Shown here: one piece after another, positions 31,848 to 43,695 of the stretch | Layout of the letters: the number at the start of each line of letters is the position of its first letter | Numbering within the stretch: the stretch's first letter is position 1 | Source: Cryoendolithus antarcticus | Taxonomy: Eukaryota > Ascomycota > Dothideomycetes > Cladosporiales > Cladosporiaceae | Assembly: GCA_002077065.1 (NCBI GenBank) | Contig: NAJO01000037.1 | Location: 416,424-480,423 of the forward strand | Direction of reading: 5' to 3' | Length of the DNA: 64,000 nt | Translations under genes and position numbers: made by a program | Notes under the pieces: generated by a model | Database searches by the model: none | What the model was told of the DNA's origin: nothing | What the model saw: only the letters and a program-made list of their open reading frames with translations

Positions 31848-32736
31848 TATATGCTACGCCGGACGGAAAATGAGAGCGTTGGTGCGCCTCGAAGAGGCGT
31901 GAATTGCGATCACAGTCAGATGTCTGCACTGATGTGTCACAGCAGTCTCTTTGTGGAGTTGACAACACGTGAAGGGTGCTATCGGTATAGCTGCGGAGCT
32001 GGAGAGATAATCCGGTTTGTCTGAGAGAGAGCACACATTGTCATCATGCTTGACTGGAATTCCTTGGGCCAGGACACTATGAAAAAAATCCATGACAATC
32101 TCATGACTCTCATCTGCGCGGGGACGGGCTCTGGTAAGACTATTCAGGTTTGTCAGATGATGTACGAAGCTGTACGTGGCACAAGCACCGGAGCAGACAG
32201 CACTCCTCGCCACACAAGTCTTTCAGCGTCGTCTGAAGCACTTCCGCGAGGCTACAAGCTCCGAGGGCGGTTCCAGACCGCGGACCCTGGCCGCTTAGTT
32301 GGAAAGCATCTATATGCGAGTCTCTGGCAAGTGATCGAGTAAAGTAAAGAAACTCAAGCTATATCCGACGTATCTCCGACAGCACATATGGCGTGATCGA
32401 GGACGCATGAACCACACTTCTAGCAACATCCGCAGCTCTGATTGCGTGACTGGATACGCTAAGATTCCACCTCTTCGTTGTGGTTGTGCCCGCTACTCGT
32501 CGACTTCGGCATCGGAAACCGACCTTGCCGACGACACAGGCTGTGCTCCTACTGGGTAATGGGGCTGTTGACCTCGTGGCAATCATGTAAGCATTGGGTC
32601 TGTAACTTTCTTCTTGTAACGGTGGTGTTTTTCTGGCGCCTGTATCGATGATCTCTCCCTGATTGCGGACTCGTCTTCCAATTGTGTCATTGCATTTCTT
32701 ATCACCTGTTGACTTCACAGCGTTTCTGTAGCTAGC
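31848..32736. other. Intergenic with helicase fragment
   Basis: This region separates ECM16 from the monooxygenase gene. The middle holds a fragment related to the helicase (listed separately). The rest shows no gene or repeat. Confidence 0.5.
32046..32342 (+). pseudogene. Fragment related to the DEAH helicase motif I region
   Basis: An open frame of 98 codons opens MLDWNSLGQDTMKKIHDNLM, followed by TLICAGTGSGKTIQVCQMMY and EAVRGTS. Compared with ECM16 just upstream (IMEAIHNNPITIICGETGSG, KTTQVPQMIYEAGYGT), the Walker A region aligns over about 35 residues, and the DNA at 32085-32183 looks roughly three-quarters identical to 29208-29306 by eye. After that the similarity ends and the frame becomes Ser/Arg-rich without helicase motifs. 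There is no DEAH box. It is best read as a partial, decayed copy of the helicase exon, though it retains an ATG and stop. Confidence 0.6.
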
Positions 32737-34343
32737 ATGGCTGGGAATCAAAGACTCGATGTCAAGACCGTGGGAGTGATTGGCGCAGGTGTTAGCGGTA
32801 TCTCCTCAGCTATACACTCAAGACGAGCGGGTATCAACGTCACTGTTTTCGAGCGCAGCGATCATGTTGGTGGCGTATGGTATGTCCAGCCTGCAGCCTG
32901 CGATCGAGAACTCGTTGTATTGACGACCAGACAAGGTACTTCGACGAGCGGTCTGCAAAGGACGCAGCCTATCCGTCCACTAGTCCTTCTGTCGGGGACT
33001 CATCGGAGTACGAAGCTAGTCTGTCGAGTCGGCGGGACAAGCGTCGCGATTCACCCGTCGAAGGGAACGACTCGGACTACACTGAGGCGTCCATAGCTTT
33101 CGCCCCACCAGGGCCCTGCTATGACGGCCTCCGGAACAATGTTTCGACACACGAAATGGAGATGTCGACGCATCTGTTCAAGGCTGGCACAGAGGAATTT
33201 GTCAGTCAGCGGGAACTGGCGGACTATCTGCAGGATGCTGCCAATGCGAATAATGCACACACAGACATCCTGCTGAATACGCGGGTCGAGGACGTGATTA
33301 AAGTCGACGGAAAGTGGCAGGTCGAGACCACAACGCTGACGAGGACGGACGGTGGCCCACAATACACTCCAAGAACCTACCAGTTCGATGCCGTGGTCGT
33401 GGCAAACGGCAACTATCACGCAATGAATGTCCCCGACATTCCTGGTCTGAGGGAATGGAAACGGACTTACCCAGGTCGAGTCATGCACTCGAAGCTCTAT
33501 CGGAGACCTCAGAGATATCGTGACCAGAACGTCCTGGTCGTTGGTGCCAGCGTAAGCTCCACAGACATTGTTCGCGAACTTGGCAGTATAGCAAAGGCGA
33601 CGTGCCAATCCTCCCGCGGTGGTGCATACGATCTCCCCACGACCTTACTTCCCGAGAACTGCGCGCGAGTGTCAGGAGTCAGGTCTTTCGACCCGCTTGC
33701 GATGTCTTCGAGCTCTTCTCCATCAACATGTATCCCCGGCACCGTGACTCTCATAGACGGCACAGTTCTCAAGGGCATCGACTCCGTCGTCCTAGCAACG
33801 GGCTACCACGTCTCCTTTCCCTTTCTCCGCTCTCTACACGCCGACCACCTCTCCTCATCCATGGCTGACGACAGAGTCCTTGTGACAGACGGCCAGCAGA
33901 CCCATAACCTGCACAAAGACATCTTCTACATCCCAGATCCGACACTGAGCTTCATCGGCGTGCCATATCATACGGCGACCTGGAGCTTCTTCGAGTTCCA
34001 AGCGGTGGCTTTGGCGCAGGTACTTGCCGGAAAAGTCGCATTACCCAGCGAGGCCGGCATGCGAGATGAGTACGAGCAGAGACTGCAAAGGAAGGGTGCA
34101 GGACGGGCGTTTCATAGTCTGAAGGGTTCGGGGCAGGAGATTGAGTATGTGAATGAGCTTGTTGAGTGGGTGAACGGCGGGAGGGAGGAGGTGGAGAAGG
34201 GACAGTACGTGATGAAGGGGCATTCGGAGAAGTGGCTGGCGAGCTATGCAAGGCGTCAGGAGAGGTTCAAGCTGTTGTTTGGACCGAGTAGGGATAAAGC
34301 GGTGGATGAGAGGGTGTTGGCGGGGATGGCGGGTTGTGTGTAG
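32737..34343 (+). CDS. Flavin-containing monooxygenase (FMO-like)
   Basis: Two exons, 32737-32879 and 32936-34343, are joined across a 56-nt intron in the middle of the first FAD region (GGVW|YF) and give 516 residues. Motifs: FAD-binding GVIGAGVSGISSAIHSRRAG, ERSDHVGGVWYFDERS after splicing, an FMO-type YPGRVMHSKLYR (usual form FxGxxxHxxxY/F), NADPH-binding VLVVGASVSSTDIVREL, and the ATGY box (SVVLATGYHVSFPFLR). Such enzymes oxidise soft nucleophiles such as amines and sulfides using NADPH and O2, and fungal members often work in secondary metabolism or detoxification. A Ser/Asp/Arg-rich insert sits at about residues 60-95. The second nucleotide motif has Ser-Ser where many have Ser-Gly. No biosynthetic genes are adjacent, so the substrate is unknown. 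Confidence 0.88.
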
Positions 34344-34558
34344 ATCGATAGACAATATAGAGTTCATGATCAGCGATCGTCCATTGATTCGAGCTAGACT
34401 GTGAGCGTCACTCGATGTAGCTCCGCACGTGTATGCCGTGGTTTTGATAATGTCCTCTGTCCGGTAAGGGTGCCTCGATGCCCTAATACTGGTTTCCTCC
34501 ACGAGCAACGTCTTGCCACTCGACGATCCTGCAATGGTCGTAGTCGAGCTCGAGTACT

Positions 34559-35820
34559 TCACTTTCGAGTCTCCTCGACCCCGTCCTTCGCTTTGTTTCG
34601 TCTGAACTCGAGCCTGGCTCTCTTGAGCTGTGCTAGCTTCGATGCTGCCTCGGCTTCCGCAGCGAGCACTTCTATCTCTTCTTCGTCGTCCATGGCGACA
34701 TCGGCAGCGGAGTACGTGGGAAGCGTCTCCTCAGCTGTCAGATCAATGATCTGCTGCTCTGGTTTGGGCTGTACTGGACCTGTACAATCCTTGGCTTTCG
34801 TCTGGCGAGCGGTGGGTGCTGTAGCTTCTGGAGAGATGGCGCTCTTGAATTCTGCGAACGATGCGAACTTACTTTTGGCTGTAATCTTGTCCGTAATGAT
34901 GTCCAGACCAGTATCGCGAGTCCTCCGCGCAAGCACAGGGAATCCAATGATCTCTGCGTCGAAGTCCCACTGGTCTCCAGTCTTGGCTTCGTCACGGCTG
35001 CGGTATCGCTTAGCTGCTGGAATTTCAATTGCAGCAGGCGCGTATGATTGCTTGCGTGATACAGATCCGTTGGTAACCTGTTCTGGCCGGTTCATCGGAA
35101 GATTCTGCTTGTGGTGCAAGTCCTCCAGATGACGTCCAAGTAGGCTGGAGACCTGTTTCTTCGGTCTCGGTGGCCATTGGACTTTCAGCCTAACTATCAG
35201 TCGTGTCGTGACAGCACTCTGTGAGTGCTCCACACCTGATGCTGCCGTCGCGACTGTGGACGCGAGCGGTCTCAGATGTGTAATCGTGCTTGCGAGTGCC
35301 CGGAGATTCGGTTCGGACCCGGTGCAGGGGGTTTGAAGGAAGTCGGGATCTGTGGAGATTTCGAAGTTGGATTTCATCTGTGCGACTGCCAGCTGCTTGC
35401 CTGCATCGAGTGCGCGTGCATCGCTGCGGAAAGCCGTAACGTCACTTCGGTCAGAACGACCGACGTACTGCAGGGCGACCCGATCCCATTCAATCTCGTA
35501 CTTGTGACGTAGGTTGCAAAGCTCTACTACACGATTGACATGCTTTGTCGGAACCTGTTACGTTCAGCGGGACTCAGAGTCAGAAGAGACACTCGCAGTA
35601 CCTCGTAGCAAGCAACCTTCCACGTCTTGCATTTGTAGCACCGTCGGTGATGTGGTACACACTTCTGGCCTTGGGCGATCTTCGTGCTACACTGGCGGCA
35701 TGGCAGAACCGAGAGATCTATTGTCGTAAGATTGTACTTCTTCCAAGGGCGAGTCGGAGCGTTGCGAATGTCGCTTTTGATTACACCGTGGGGTAGCACG
35801 CCAAAGTCAATGACAGGCAT
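34559..35820 (-). CDS. Cys/His-rich protein with SUMO-interaction motif
   Basis: Exons 35602-35820 and 34559-35554 are joined by a 47-nt intron (GTACTG donor, CTGAAC branch) and give 404 residues. The junction reads ACYE|VPTKHVNRVVELCNLRHK, which is continuous and protein-like. The N-terminal 70 residues hold a compact Cys/His cluster (CRQC, KCVPHHRRCYKCK, ACYE) that could bind zinc. The middle is basic and Ser/Thr-rich. Near the C-terminus is QIIDLTAEE, a good hydrophobic-acidic SUMO-interaction motif, followed by an acidic stretch (MDDEEEIEVLAAEAEAA) and a basic helix. I do not recognise the family. A nuclear role linked to SUMO is an inference from the motif. The start at 35820 (MPVIDFGVL) is tentative, because the frame stays open to an ATG at 35922. 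Confidence 0.6.
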
Positions 35821-36619
35821 GACTGTCCAGCCCCGTGCTTGAGATGCAGCGAACTGAGCGTATCGAGTACGACCACAGTGAGTCAATTGGAGCAAGTGGA
35901 AACTTGGAAGGCATCGCTGCAACAGGCAGTCATGGACTCACACGTAAAGTGCATATGGCAAGAACGCTGCGAGCGCGCTCCTGCTGTGGACGGAGCCTGT
36001 ACCTTCCATGCAAATCCCAGAGCTCTACATCTGCGTACATACGGGTCTGGTTGATGGTACATCCAGCAACGCTCTGGGATCTTGCCTACTGTAGACAGCA
36101 AGTGTCCGATGCGAGAGTCTTTTTGACCTCATTTCCGATACATGTTGTGCAGCTCGCTAAAAACTGGACTACAGCAGCATCTTAGCCACACCAGCGTGTG
36201 TTTCAATGGGATTGTATCCTTCCTTCACGCGCATGCCTCACGTAGCCCTAGAAAGACATACAGTTGAAATGCGTGGATGTGAGGACGATGTAACGATGGA
36301 GCAGCCACGGAAGTCAGCCGCATAACCGGGAGGATGTCACCGAAAGGCTTGACTCGAGGTCTGTGCTTTGCGCCCCAGCGACGGGTCCGATAAGAAGCTA
36401 ATCAAACATTTCTTTCCTCGTCTGCAGTACTCTCGTTCCATTGTATAACCTTGAGAGGCAGTATACGATGTCCTCGGTGGTATACGAGCAGCAGCTGGCC
36501 CTGGACGCGTTCGAGAACGAGTAGCGAGATTACTGCATTGGTGACAAGTTTTGGAACATTGCTTTTTCCGTCGAAGCTTCAGCCGCGCCATTGGACGTCC
36601 CGAGTAACGTGATACGACC
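35821..36619. promoter_or_regulatory. Divergent promoter region, SIM-protein gene / MFS gene
   Basis: About 800 bp separate two divergent genes. No domain-bearing frame, RNA gene or repeat is visible. Confidence 0.45.
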
Positions 36620-38263
36620 ATGGACCACCACGTGAGCCACGACGAGGAGCTGGAGGATCTCGCTGGAACGCATCGCATGTTCGCACGCATCGAGAGCCCC
36701 GGCCAGACCTCGACTATCTACAGCGAAAACATCACTCTCGTCCCCCAGCCGACGAAGTCTCCCAACGATCCCTTGAACTGGGGGGCGGCGCGCAAATACT
36801 GGCACGCGACCTTGATTCTATTTATGACCGCTTTGACAGCGGCCATCTCAAACGATGCAGGCTCAGCGGGCGAAGCTCTCGACGAAGACCTCGGCATCAG
36901 CTACGATGTGCAGAATACCGCTGCAGGCGTGCTGTTCATCGGTATCGGGTACTGGGCACTGCTTGCCAGTCCGATGCCCTGGCTGTATGGTCGCAAGATC
37001 CAGTACTTGATCTGTCTGCTAGCTGCGATCGGTGGATCGATTTGGTTCGCGCGCATCCAGACGTCAAACGACACGATCTGGAATCAGCTCTTCATTGGTG
37101 CTTCCGAGTCTTGCGCTGAGACTGTTGCACAGTTGAGCTTGTCGGATTTGTTCTTTCAGCATCAGAGGGGTTCAGTGCTGGGTGTCTATATCCTGGCGAC
37201 GTCGATTGGAACTTTCCTCGGACCGCTCATTGCCGGCTATATTTCGAGCAATGTGGGATGGAGATGGATCGGCTGGACTTCTACTATAATCTGTGGGATC
37301 ACGCTGCTAGTCTTCATCTTCACGCTTGAGGAAACAGCATTTGAGCGCGACAATATTCTGTCAGGACACCTGATCAGCCCTGCCAATCCGTCGCTCACAG
37401 AGGAAGGCGAGAAGCAGGCATTCAACGCCGCACAAGGTAGCCCCGAGAATGGCTATCCAGACGAGTTACCGGGCGCTACAGACCCAAAGAAGCCGTATTG
37501 GAAGAGCATCGCGTTAGTCACGCCCGCCCCCAACCTGGTCGGGTTCGGCTTCAAGCAGTACTTCGTCCGCTTGTTTAACACTCTACGCGTCTTCTACTTC
37601 CCAGCAGTGCTGTACTCGGGTCTCCAATGGGGCGCACAAGATGCTTGGCTATCATTCTATCTCACCGTGCAGCAAGACAATTGGTACGACGCGCCATGGT
37701 ACTACAGCGATCAAGCCGTCTCCATCATGAACGTGCCGACTCTCATAGGTGCAATTATTGGCTGCGTCTATGGTGGTTGGTTCTCAGACTACTTTATGCA
37801 ATGGATGGCGAAGAGACGAGGCGGTATTAGCGAAGCTGAGGACAGACTATGGCTCATGCTGCCTTCTGGCCTGGTCAACCCGGCTGGTCTGATGCTCTTC
37901 GGCATCGGGTCTGGCAAGGGCTGGAGCTGGCCTGCACCGTACGTTGGACTGGCCATGATAGGTTTCGGCTGGGGCTGTGCGGGCGACTTAGGAATGGCGT
38001 ACCTGATGGACGCCTACCCCGAGATGGTCCTCGAGGGCATGGTTGGTGTGGCAGTCATCAACAACACACTGGCTTGCATCTTCACATTCGTGTGCTCATT
38101 CTGGATTGATGCGTCGGGATTGTCGAACACATTCATTGCGATTGGCGTACTGTCACTGTTCTTCCATGCACTCACGATTCCGATGCTATGGTACGGGAAG
38201 AGCGCGCGGCGATGGACGGCGAAGAAGTATAGGAACTATTTGCATCTTCGAGATGGACGATGA
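36620..38263 (+). CDS. MFS transporter (DHA1-like)
   Basis: This single-exon gene of 547 codons encodes a polytopic membrane transporter. A cytosolic N-terminus (about 65 residues, with SPNDPLNWGAARKYWHA, the usual lead-in of fungal DHA1-type carriers) is followed by about 12 hydrophobic segments: for example ATLILFMTALTAAIS, VLFIGIGYWALLASPMPW, LGVYILATSIGTFLGPLIAG and TSTIICGITLLVFIFTLEE. A central cytosolic loop (residues about 245-300) is Pro/Glu/Asn-rich. LYGRKIQYLICLLA after segment two stands in the motif-A position. The second half includes MIGFGWGCAGDLGMAYLMDA. Substrates cannot be told from sequence; this family includes toxin/drug exporters and metabolite carriers. The start ATG is supported by immediate continuity with the conserved PLNW region. 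Confidence 0.9.
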   Translation: MDHHVSHDEELEDLAGTHRMFARIESPGQTSTIYSENITLVPQPTKSPNDPLNWGAARKYWHATLILFMTALTAAISNDAGSAGEALDEDLGISYDVQNTAAGVLFIGIGYWALLASPMPWLYGRKIQYLICLLAAIGGSIWFARIQTSNDTIWNQLFIGASESCAETVAQLSLSDLFFQHQRGSVLGVYILATSIGTFLGPLIAGYISSNVGWRWIGWTSTIICGITLLVFIFTLEETAFERDNILSGHLISPANPSLTEEGEKQAFNAAQGSPENGYPDELPGATDPKKPYWKSIALVTPAPNLVGFGFKQYFVRLFNTLRVFYFPAVLYSGLQWGAQDAWLSFYLTVQQDNWYDAPWYYSDQAVSIMNVPTLIGAIIGCVYGGWFSDYFMQWMAKRRGGISEAEDRLWLMLPSGLVNPAGLMLFGIGSGKGWSWPAPYVGLAMIGFGWGCAGDLGMAYLMDAYPEMVLEGMVGVAVINNTLACIFTFVCSFWIDASGLSNTFIAIGVLSLFFHALTIPMLWYGKSARRWTAKKYRNYLHLRDGR

Positions 38264-38589
38264 GATCGAGCACTTGTACAGGCGTTGTTCATAGCACTTC
38301 GGATGACTTACATAAGGCTTGAGTTCCTCCTGGTGTTTCATCTCATTTAACGATCTCTTCGTATGCGTCCGTGCACGAAGCTCCTACCAAGATCCCTACC
38401 TGAGCTTACGACATGTGGTTACGGAACATCGACATCACTGATACCCGCTCACTGTACATTACTCGCTTTGTCGACATTGAAGTCGCGTAGCATTGGAAGC
38501 TACGCATTTGACGGGCTCTAGACTGTCCTCGTAATCCCTCGAGATCCGCATTCTTGAGCATTCCCCCATGTCCGCGGCGTCCAGGCACC
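38264..38589. other. Short intergenic, promoter of EDE1
   Basis: These 326 bp lie between two plus-strand genes, with nothing beyond expected untranslated sequence. Confidence 0.5.
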
Positions 38590-41500
38590 ATGGCAGACAA
38601 CACTAATGATCCCAGTATGCCTCCACAAACCAACCCCTCACTCCCCATACTGACTCCCTCACAGATCCGGCAATCCTCAATCTCTCCCCCGATGAGAAGC
38701 GCGCTTTCGGCTACCTCTTCAATCAAGCCGACTCGGACCAACTCGGCGTCGTAACCGGCGAGCGCGCCGTCTCCTTCTTCCAACGCACGAGCGTCTCGCC
38801 CACAGTCCTCGGTGAAATATGGCAGATAGCCGATACCGAGAACCGCGGCTTGTTAACGCGCCCTGGCTTCTGTATAGTGTTGAGGCTGATAGGACATTAT
38901 CAGGCGGGCAGGGAGCCGAGTACGGAGCTGGCGTTCAAACAGGGACCGATACCGAAGTTTGACGGGCTGACGATACCTGGATTGGGTGGTAATGCGAGCC
39001 CGGCGGGGGTGCCGATGGCGCAGAGTCCGACCGGGGGTGGGTTCCCACCAAACGCGCTGCAGCCGCAGGTCAGTGGGCAGGGACCCATTAGGGTGCCGCC
39101 GCTTGATGCGCAAAAGGCACAGCAGTATGCTGGGTTGTTTGAGCGATCCGGCGCGCAGGGTGGCGTGATGGATGGAGGCACCGCAAAAGCGATATTCGAG
39201 AAGGCTGGATTGCCTAACGAGGTGCTGGGCAAGATCTGGATGCTGTCGGATCGGGAACAGCATGGCGCGTTGAATCAGAATGAGTTCATTGTGGCTATGC
39301 ATCTACTCACGAGCATGAAGTCGAGGAGTATGACTGCTCTGCCTGGCACGCTACCGCCTGGACTGTATGAAGCCGCCGCGAGACGAGGTGCGCCACCACC
39401 TCCCGGAAGTCGGCAAGTACCTACGCAGACTCCAGTCTCGAGACAGTTCACCGGAGGCTCGATAGGTGCGCCGCCGAGAGCGCAGAGTCCGCTTGCGAAG
39501 CCTCCCGGCTATGCGACACCACCGCCCCAAGTCGCACAACCGACTGGTCTCGGTCCTCACTGGCTGATAACAGCGCAAGAGAAGGCCAAATTCGACCAGT
39601 TCTTCGCGACTGTGGACACCGGGAACCGCGGAGTGGTCACTGGCGAACAAGCTGTACGCTTCTTTTCAGACTCGGGCTTGCCTGAAGATACTCTGGCGTC
39701 TATCTGGGACCTGGCAGACATCAGAAGCGAAGGGCAGCTGAACAGAGATGAGTTCGCAGTGGCTATGTACCTCATCCGACAACAAAGAGCACCCAATGCT
39801 GCGCCCCTGCCTGCGTTTCTGCCATCAGCGCTTGTCCCACCAAGCATGCGAAAGCAGAATATCCAGCAGCAAACGCAGCAGACGACAGCGCCGGCCTTTG
39901 ACAACGCGAGCAATACCTCTGGTCTGCCTAAGTCGGCTGCAGACGACCTATTTGGTCTAGACGAGCCAACTGCACCTGGTCCTCAGCAGCCAGTCTTACA
40001 GCCTCAGGCGACTGGTGCATCGACATCAAGAGATCCGTTCGGCGGCAGCAATGTGCCTGCTTCACCCAGCAGTCCTCAGCAACGCTTCCAGTCTCAAGCA
40101 CCGCAAAGTGGCTCAGTCTTCAAGCCGTTTATGCCTACGTCCGCATTCGGTGCTAGTATCGCTCAGCAGAACACAGGTGGATCGATGACATCCTCCCAAG
40201 GTCAGGCTCGCGGCTTTGCGCCACCAACCGGCCCGCCTCCCCCACAAGCCCGTGCGCAGCAGTCCGGTGGCATGGACGACCTGCTCGGCGACAACGATGC
40301 TCACGCTGCGGAGAGTGGCAAGCTTACCAATGAGACGACCGAGCTTGCCAACATGAGCAATCAGATCGGCAACCTACGATCTCAGATGGAGCAGACGCAA
40401 CAAAAGAAGACTGCGACGCAAGCAGATGTGACCGCAACGTCGACGCAGAAGCGAGATCTCGAGACTCGGCTGCAGCAATTCCGCGCGCAGTACGAGCAGG
40501 AAGCGCGCATAGTGAAGGAGCTGGAGCAGCAGCTGACTACATCTCGCGAGTCGACGAAGAAGCTTGGTCAGGAGCTTGCTATGCTCGAGGGTGGCTATCA
40601 AGATCTACAAGCACAGCATCAAACTATAGGTCAAGCATTGCAGGCTGATCAGACCGAGAACGCGAACTTAAAGCAGCGCATTGGCCAGCTCAATGCGGAG
40701 GTCAACAGATTGAAGCCAGAGATCGAGAAGATGAAGCTTGATGCACGCCAGCAGAAGGGTCTGGTCAGTATCAACAAGAAGCAGCTGACTACCAATAAAT
40801 ATGCTCTCTCGGGTTTGCAAAGTGAGAAAGCAGATCTAGAGCGAGAGGCGACCGAGCGCGCGGAAGCCGCAGCAAGAAGCCCACCGCCTGAGCCTACACC
40901 TGTGGCAGCACCTCGGGAGGCCGTTGTAAGTCCTGCGGGCAGCACTTTGAGCTCGACGAACCCGTTCTTTCGCAAGACGTCCACCGAGCCGCAGGCCGAG
41001 CGATCAATGAGCCCTGCTGTTGCGTCACCCGGTGCACCCAACCCTAGCGCCTTCGATCAGCTCTTCGGCCCATCGTTCGCGCAACAAGCTGGCAGCCGCC
41101 CTGGTACGCCACCAGTCACAAGCTTCGGCGCTCGCCCGGCGCCCGTCATGCCACGTGATCGAGCTGCATCTGGAGACTTGGCGAACTCAGTGGGCACAAT
41201 GTCCTCAGACGGCCGACCAACGCCCTCCGCAACGCCGCCGCTTAGTGAACGCGCTGCGAAGGAGAGTCCCGTTGGCAGTGGCCTCGAGCGCAATGCCGAT
41301 AATATACCACCACCACCCGAGAAGGGTCAATTCACACCTGCACAGCTGCCGGTGGGTGGTTTGCGTCCTTCAGCCACTAGTGAGTCGAGCTCGACGCGTG
41401 TATTGCCACCTGCTAGTCGCGCTGGCGGTACTGATACGCCTCGTGACTTTGACGCACCGATCGAGACACCTGGACTCAGAGGTCCATCAGGCGCGTTCGG

Positions 41501-43267
41501 AGGCGTCAGTGAGGGTCTGCCTGGTGCATTTCCTGAGACGCCAGCTGTGGAGCAACCGGGATCTCGAGGGCCGTTTGGCGCACCTAGTGCACCCCTTAAT
41601 GAGATTTCGAAGGCGGTGGAGCCTTCCATTGAGGCACCCGCGCCTACCAAGGACTTGAACACCGACTTCGACAATGCATTCGCTGGCTTTGGTGCTCCTG
41701 AGGCAAGCAAGTCAGCTGAAAGTCGTCAAGTTGATGATCCTTTTGCGCCGAAGGAACTGGCTCCAGCTGCAAGCGGTCTTCAGTCGCGTGGATTCGGATC
41801 CGAGTTTCCTCCGATTCGATCTCTGGAGCACGATGAGGAGGATAGTGACAGTGATGACGAGAGCACTGCAGGCCATGGTTTCGGCGATAACTTCGGAGCT
41901 GCAGCACCTATTTCACAAGCTACTGCTCCGTCTGTGAAGGCACCTGAAGAAGCAGCCAGTGTTCCTGCCATCGCTACAGGCTCTAGCCTTGCACCAGCGC
42001 GGCCCGATCTCCACAGTGGCGCGTCTACTGCAAGCGTGCTGCCTAGCGTAGACGCGCAGCAGTCGCCACCGGGATACGATGCGAGTGAAGCTCAAGTAGG
42101 CCATGGGGACAGATCAGGATCGAACCAATTCCCTCAAGAGTATTCTGGGCTGCTACCAGCTAGAGATGTCCCTACTTCACCCACCGGTGCTGCATCTCCG
42201 CCGCCACTGCAGGGGCCTGCACTTGCAGGCTCAACGACGATGGCCCGCGAAGTAGTCTCTGCATCACCACCACCAGCGGCAGTCGATCGCGTGCAAGAGA
42301 TCATGGCGCCTGAGCAAGAGCATACACAACGTGAGGAGAGTGGTCGAAGTCTCACGACCCCATCCACGTCGCTCTTCCCCGCCGGTGCGACGGCCGCCTC
42401 GCCCTTCGGTACTGCATCCACTACTGAGACCTTCCACGATGCCTTTAGTCGTCCGACTAGCAGTTTCACCGACATTGGCGCCGCCGCCAACGGACCTACT
42501 TCCACCAGCTCGTCCATACCCCACGCAGGAGTCCAGACTACCTCGCAGCCAAACGCCTTCGATGACTTCGATGACTTTGACGACCTGGCCGAAGCTAAGG
42601 AAGCAGACAAGTCGATGTCAGACCTTGACTTCGGCTTCGGCAATCACTCCCGAGAAAACTCCGAGTTCAATACTGCCTTCGACTCGCCTGCCGCGAGTAT
42701 GACGACGACCACTGCAGACTCTCAAGCGACGCCTAGACAGCTCACTGAGAGTAGCAGTGCTTTCGCTAGTGGCTTCGGCAGCTCGACTGCGCAACCGCCC
42801 CCGGCTTTCGGCAGTGGGACGTCAAGTCTGCAGCAGACGCCGCAGAACGCACAGCACGATTGGGACGCGATTTTCTCGGGCCTGGACAGCTCAGCGAATG
42901 GAGACATTGATACGAGTCTCAACGGCGCTGCGGGGTCGACTGCCCAACATGACGCTTGGGGGTTCGCCGACTCGACGCCAGCATCGTCGGCTCACCCACA
43001 GCCGTCGGCTGCGCCTGCTACCACCAGCGCACCTGTGAAGTCTGCGCCTGATATGGGGAGAGCACTGACGCCGGGAACGGAGCACGATGATCCTATATTG
43101 AAGAGGTTGACAGGACTGGGGTACCCAAGAAACGACGCATTAAAGGCGCTAGAGCAGTATGACTATGATATTGAGAGGGTACGTTTGTTTTGAGTGCCTA
43201 AACACGCCTGATCGAAGTGTGCTGACAATCTACACAGGCCGAGGATCATTTGCTGAAGCAGATCTAA
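38590..43267 (+). CDS. EDE1: Endocytic EH-domain scaffold Ede1 (Eps15-like)
   Basis: Three exons, 38590-38614, 38665-43178 and 43238-43267, give 1522 residues. The first intron (50 nt) sits right after MADNTNDP and the last places AEDHLLKQI at the C-terminus. Ede1 starts clathrin-mediated endocytic sites at the plasma membrane. Three EH domains are visible: LSPDEKRAFGYLFNQADSDQ near the start, KAQQYAGLFERSGAQGGVMD (about 140-225), and KAKFDQFFATVDTGNRGVVT (about 290-380), each with EF-hand-like loops and the DEF/NEF-V-AM pattern (LNQNEFIVAMHLL, LNRDEFAVAMYLI). Then come Pro/Gln-rich linkers, a coiled coil (about 530-690, many Gln/Glu/Lys heptads), long Ser/Thr/Pro-rich segments with an NPF motif (STNPFFRK) and an acidic DDFDDFDDL cluster, and a C-terminal UBA domain (DPILKRLTGLGYPRNDALKA) that binds ubiquitin. 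Confidence 0.95.
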
Positions 43268-43695
43268 GATCGACACCGGCTCGGTTCGGTCATGCGATGG
43301 CGATGCGGCTCCGCTGCCCTGGCGGGAAATTCGTGGAGGCGGAAAGGGTGAGTGTACATATAGTGAACTTTGCGCATACCAGCACGCCGACGCTGTGGAC
43401 GGCAAGTAATGTGTGAATATACTTCGTTGTCCACTTACTGTTCTCAATGTTGACTGATGCGTTGTGGCGATGCGGCTGCGTTGCTGACTACCGACTTGTG
43501 CTGGGCGCCCTGTCTCGTCCTCCGACTGCACCCCATGAACGAGACGTACTCGGCACTCTCGGTCACGATGACCACAAGTAGTTTTGCGTTACGGGCATTG
43601 AGATCTCGACTGTAACCCACTTCGTCTCTACGAAAGGTCAAACGCTCCTGTGCTACTACAAGCCCAGCCACAACAGCGAAGTTGGGATGTAGTGC
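43268..43695. other. EDE1 3' flank
   Basis: No gene is visible in these 430 bp before the repeat array. Confidence 0.4.

Noticed and set aside
36620..38263. MFS gene, FMO gene and Zn2Cys6 gene as a biosynthetic cluster
   Set aside because: They are separated by a SUMO-motif gene, EDE1 and a repeat array, and there is no PKS, NRPS, terpene synthase or other core enzyme.
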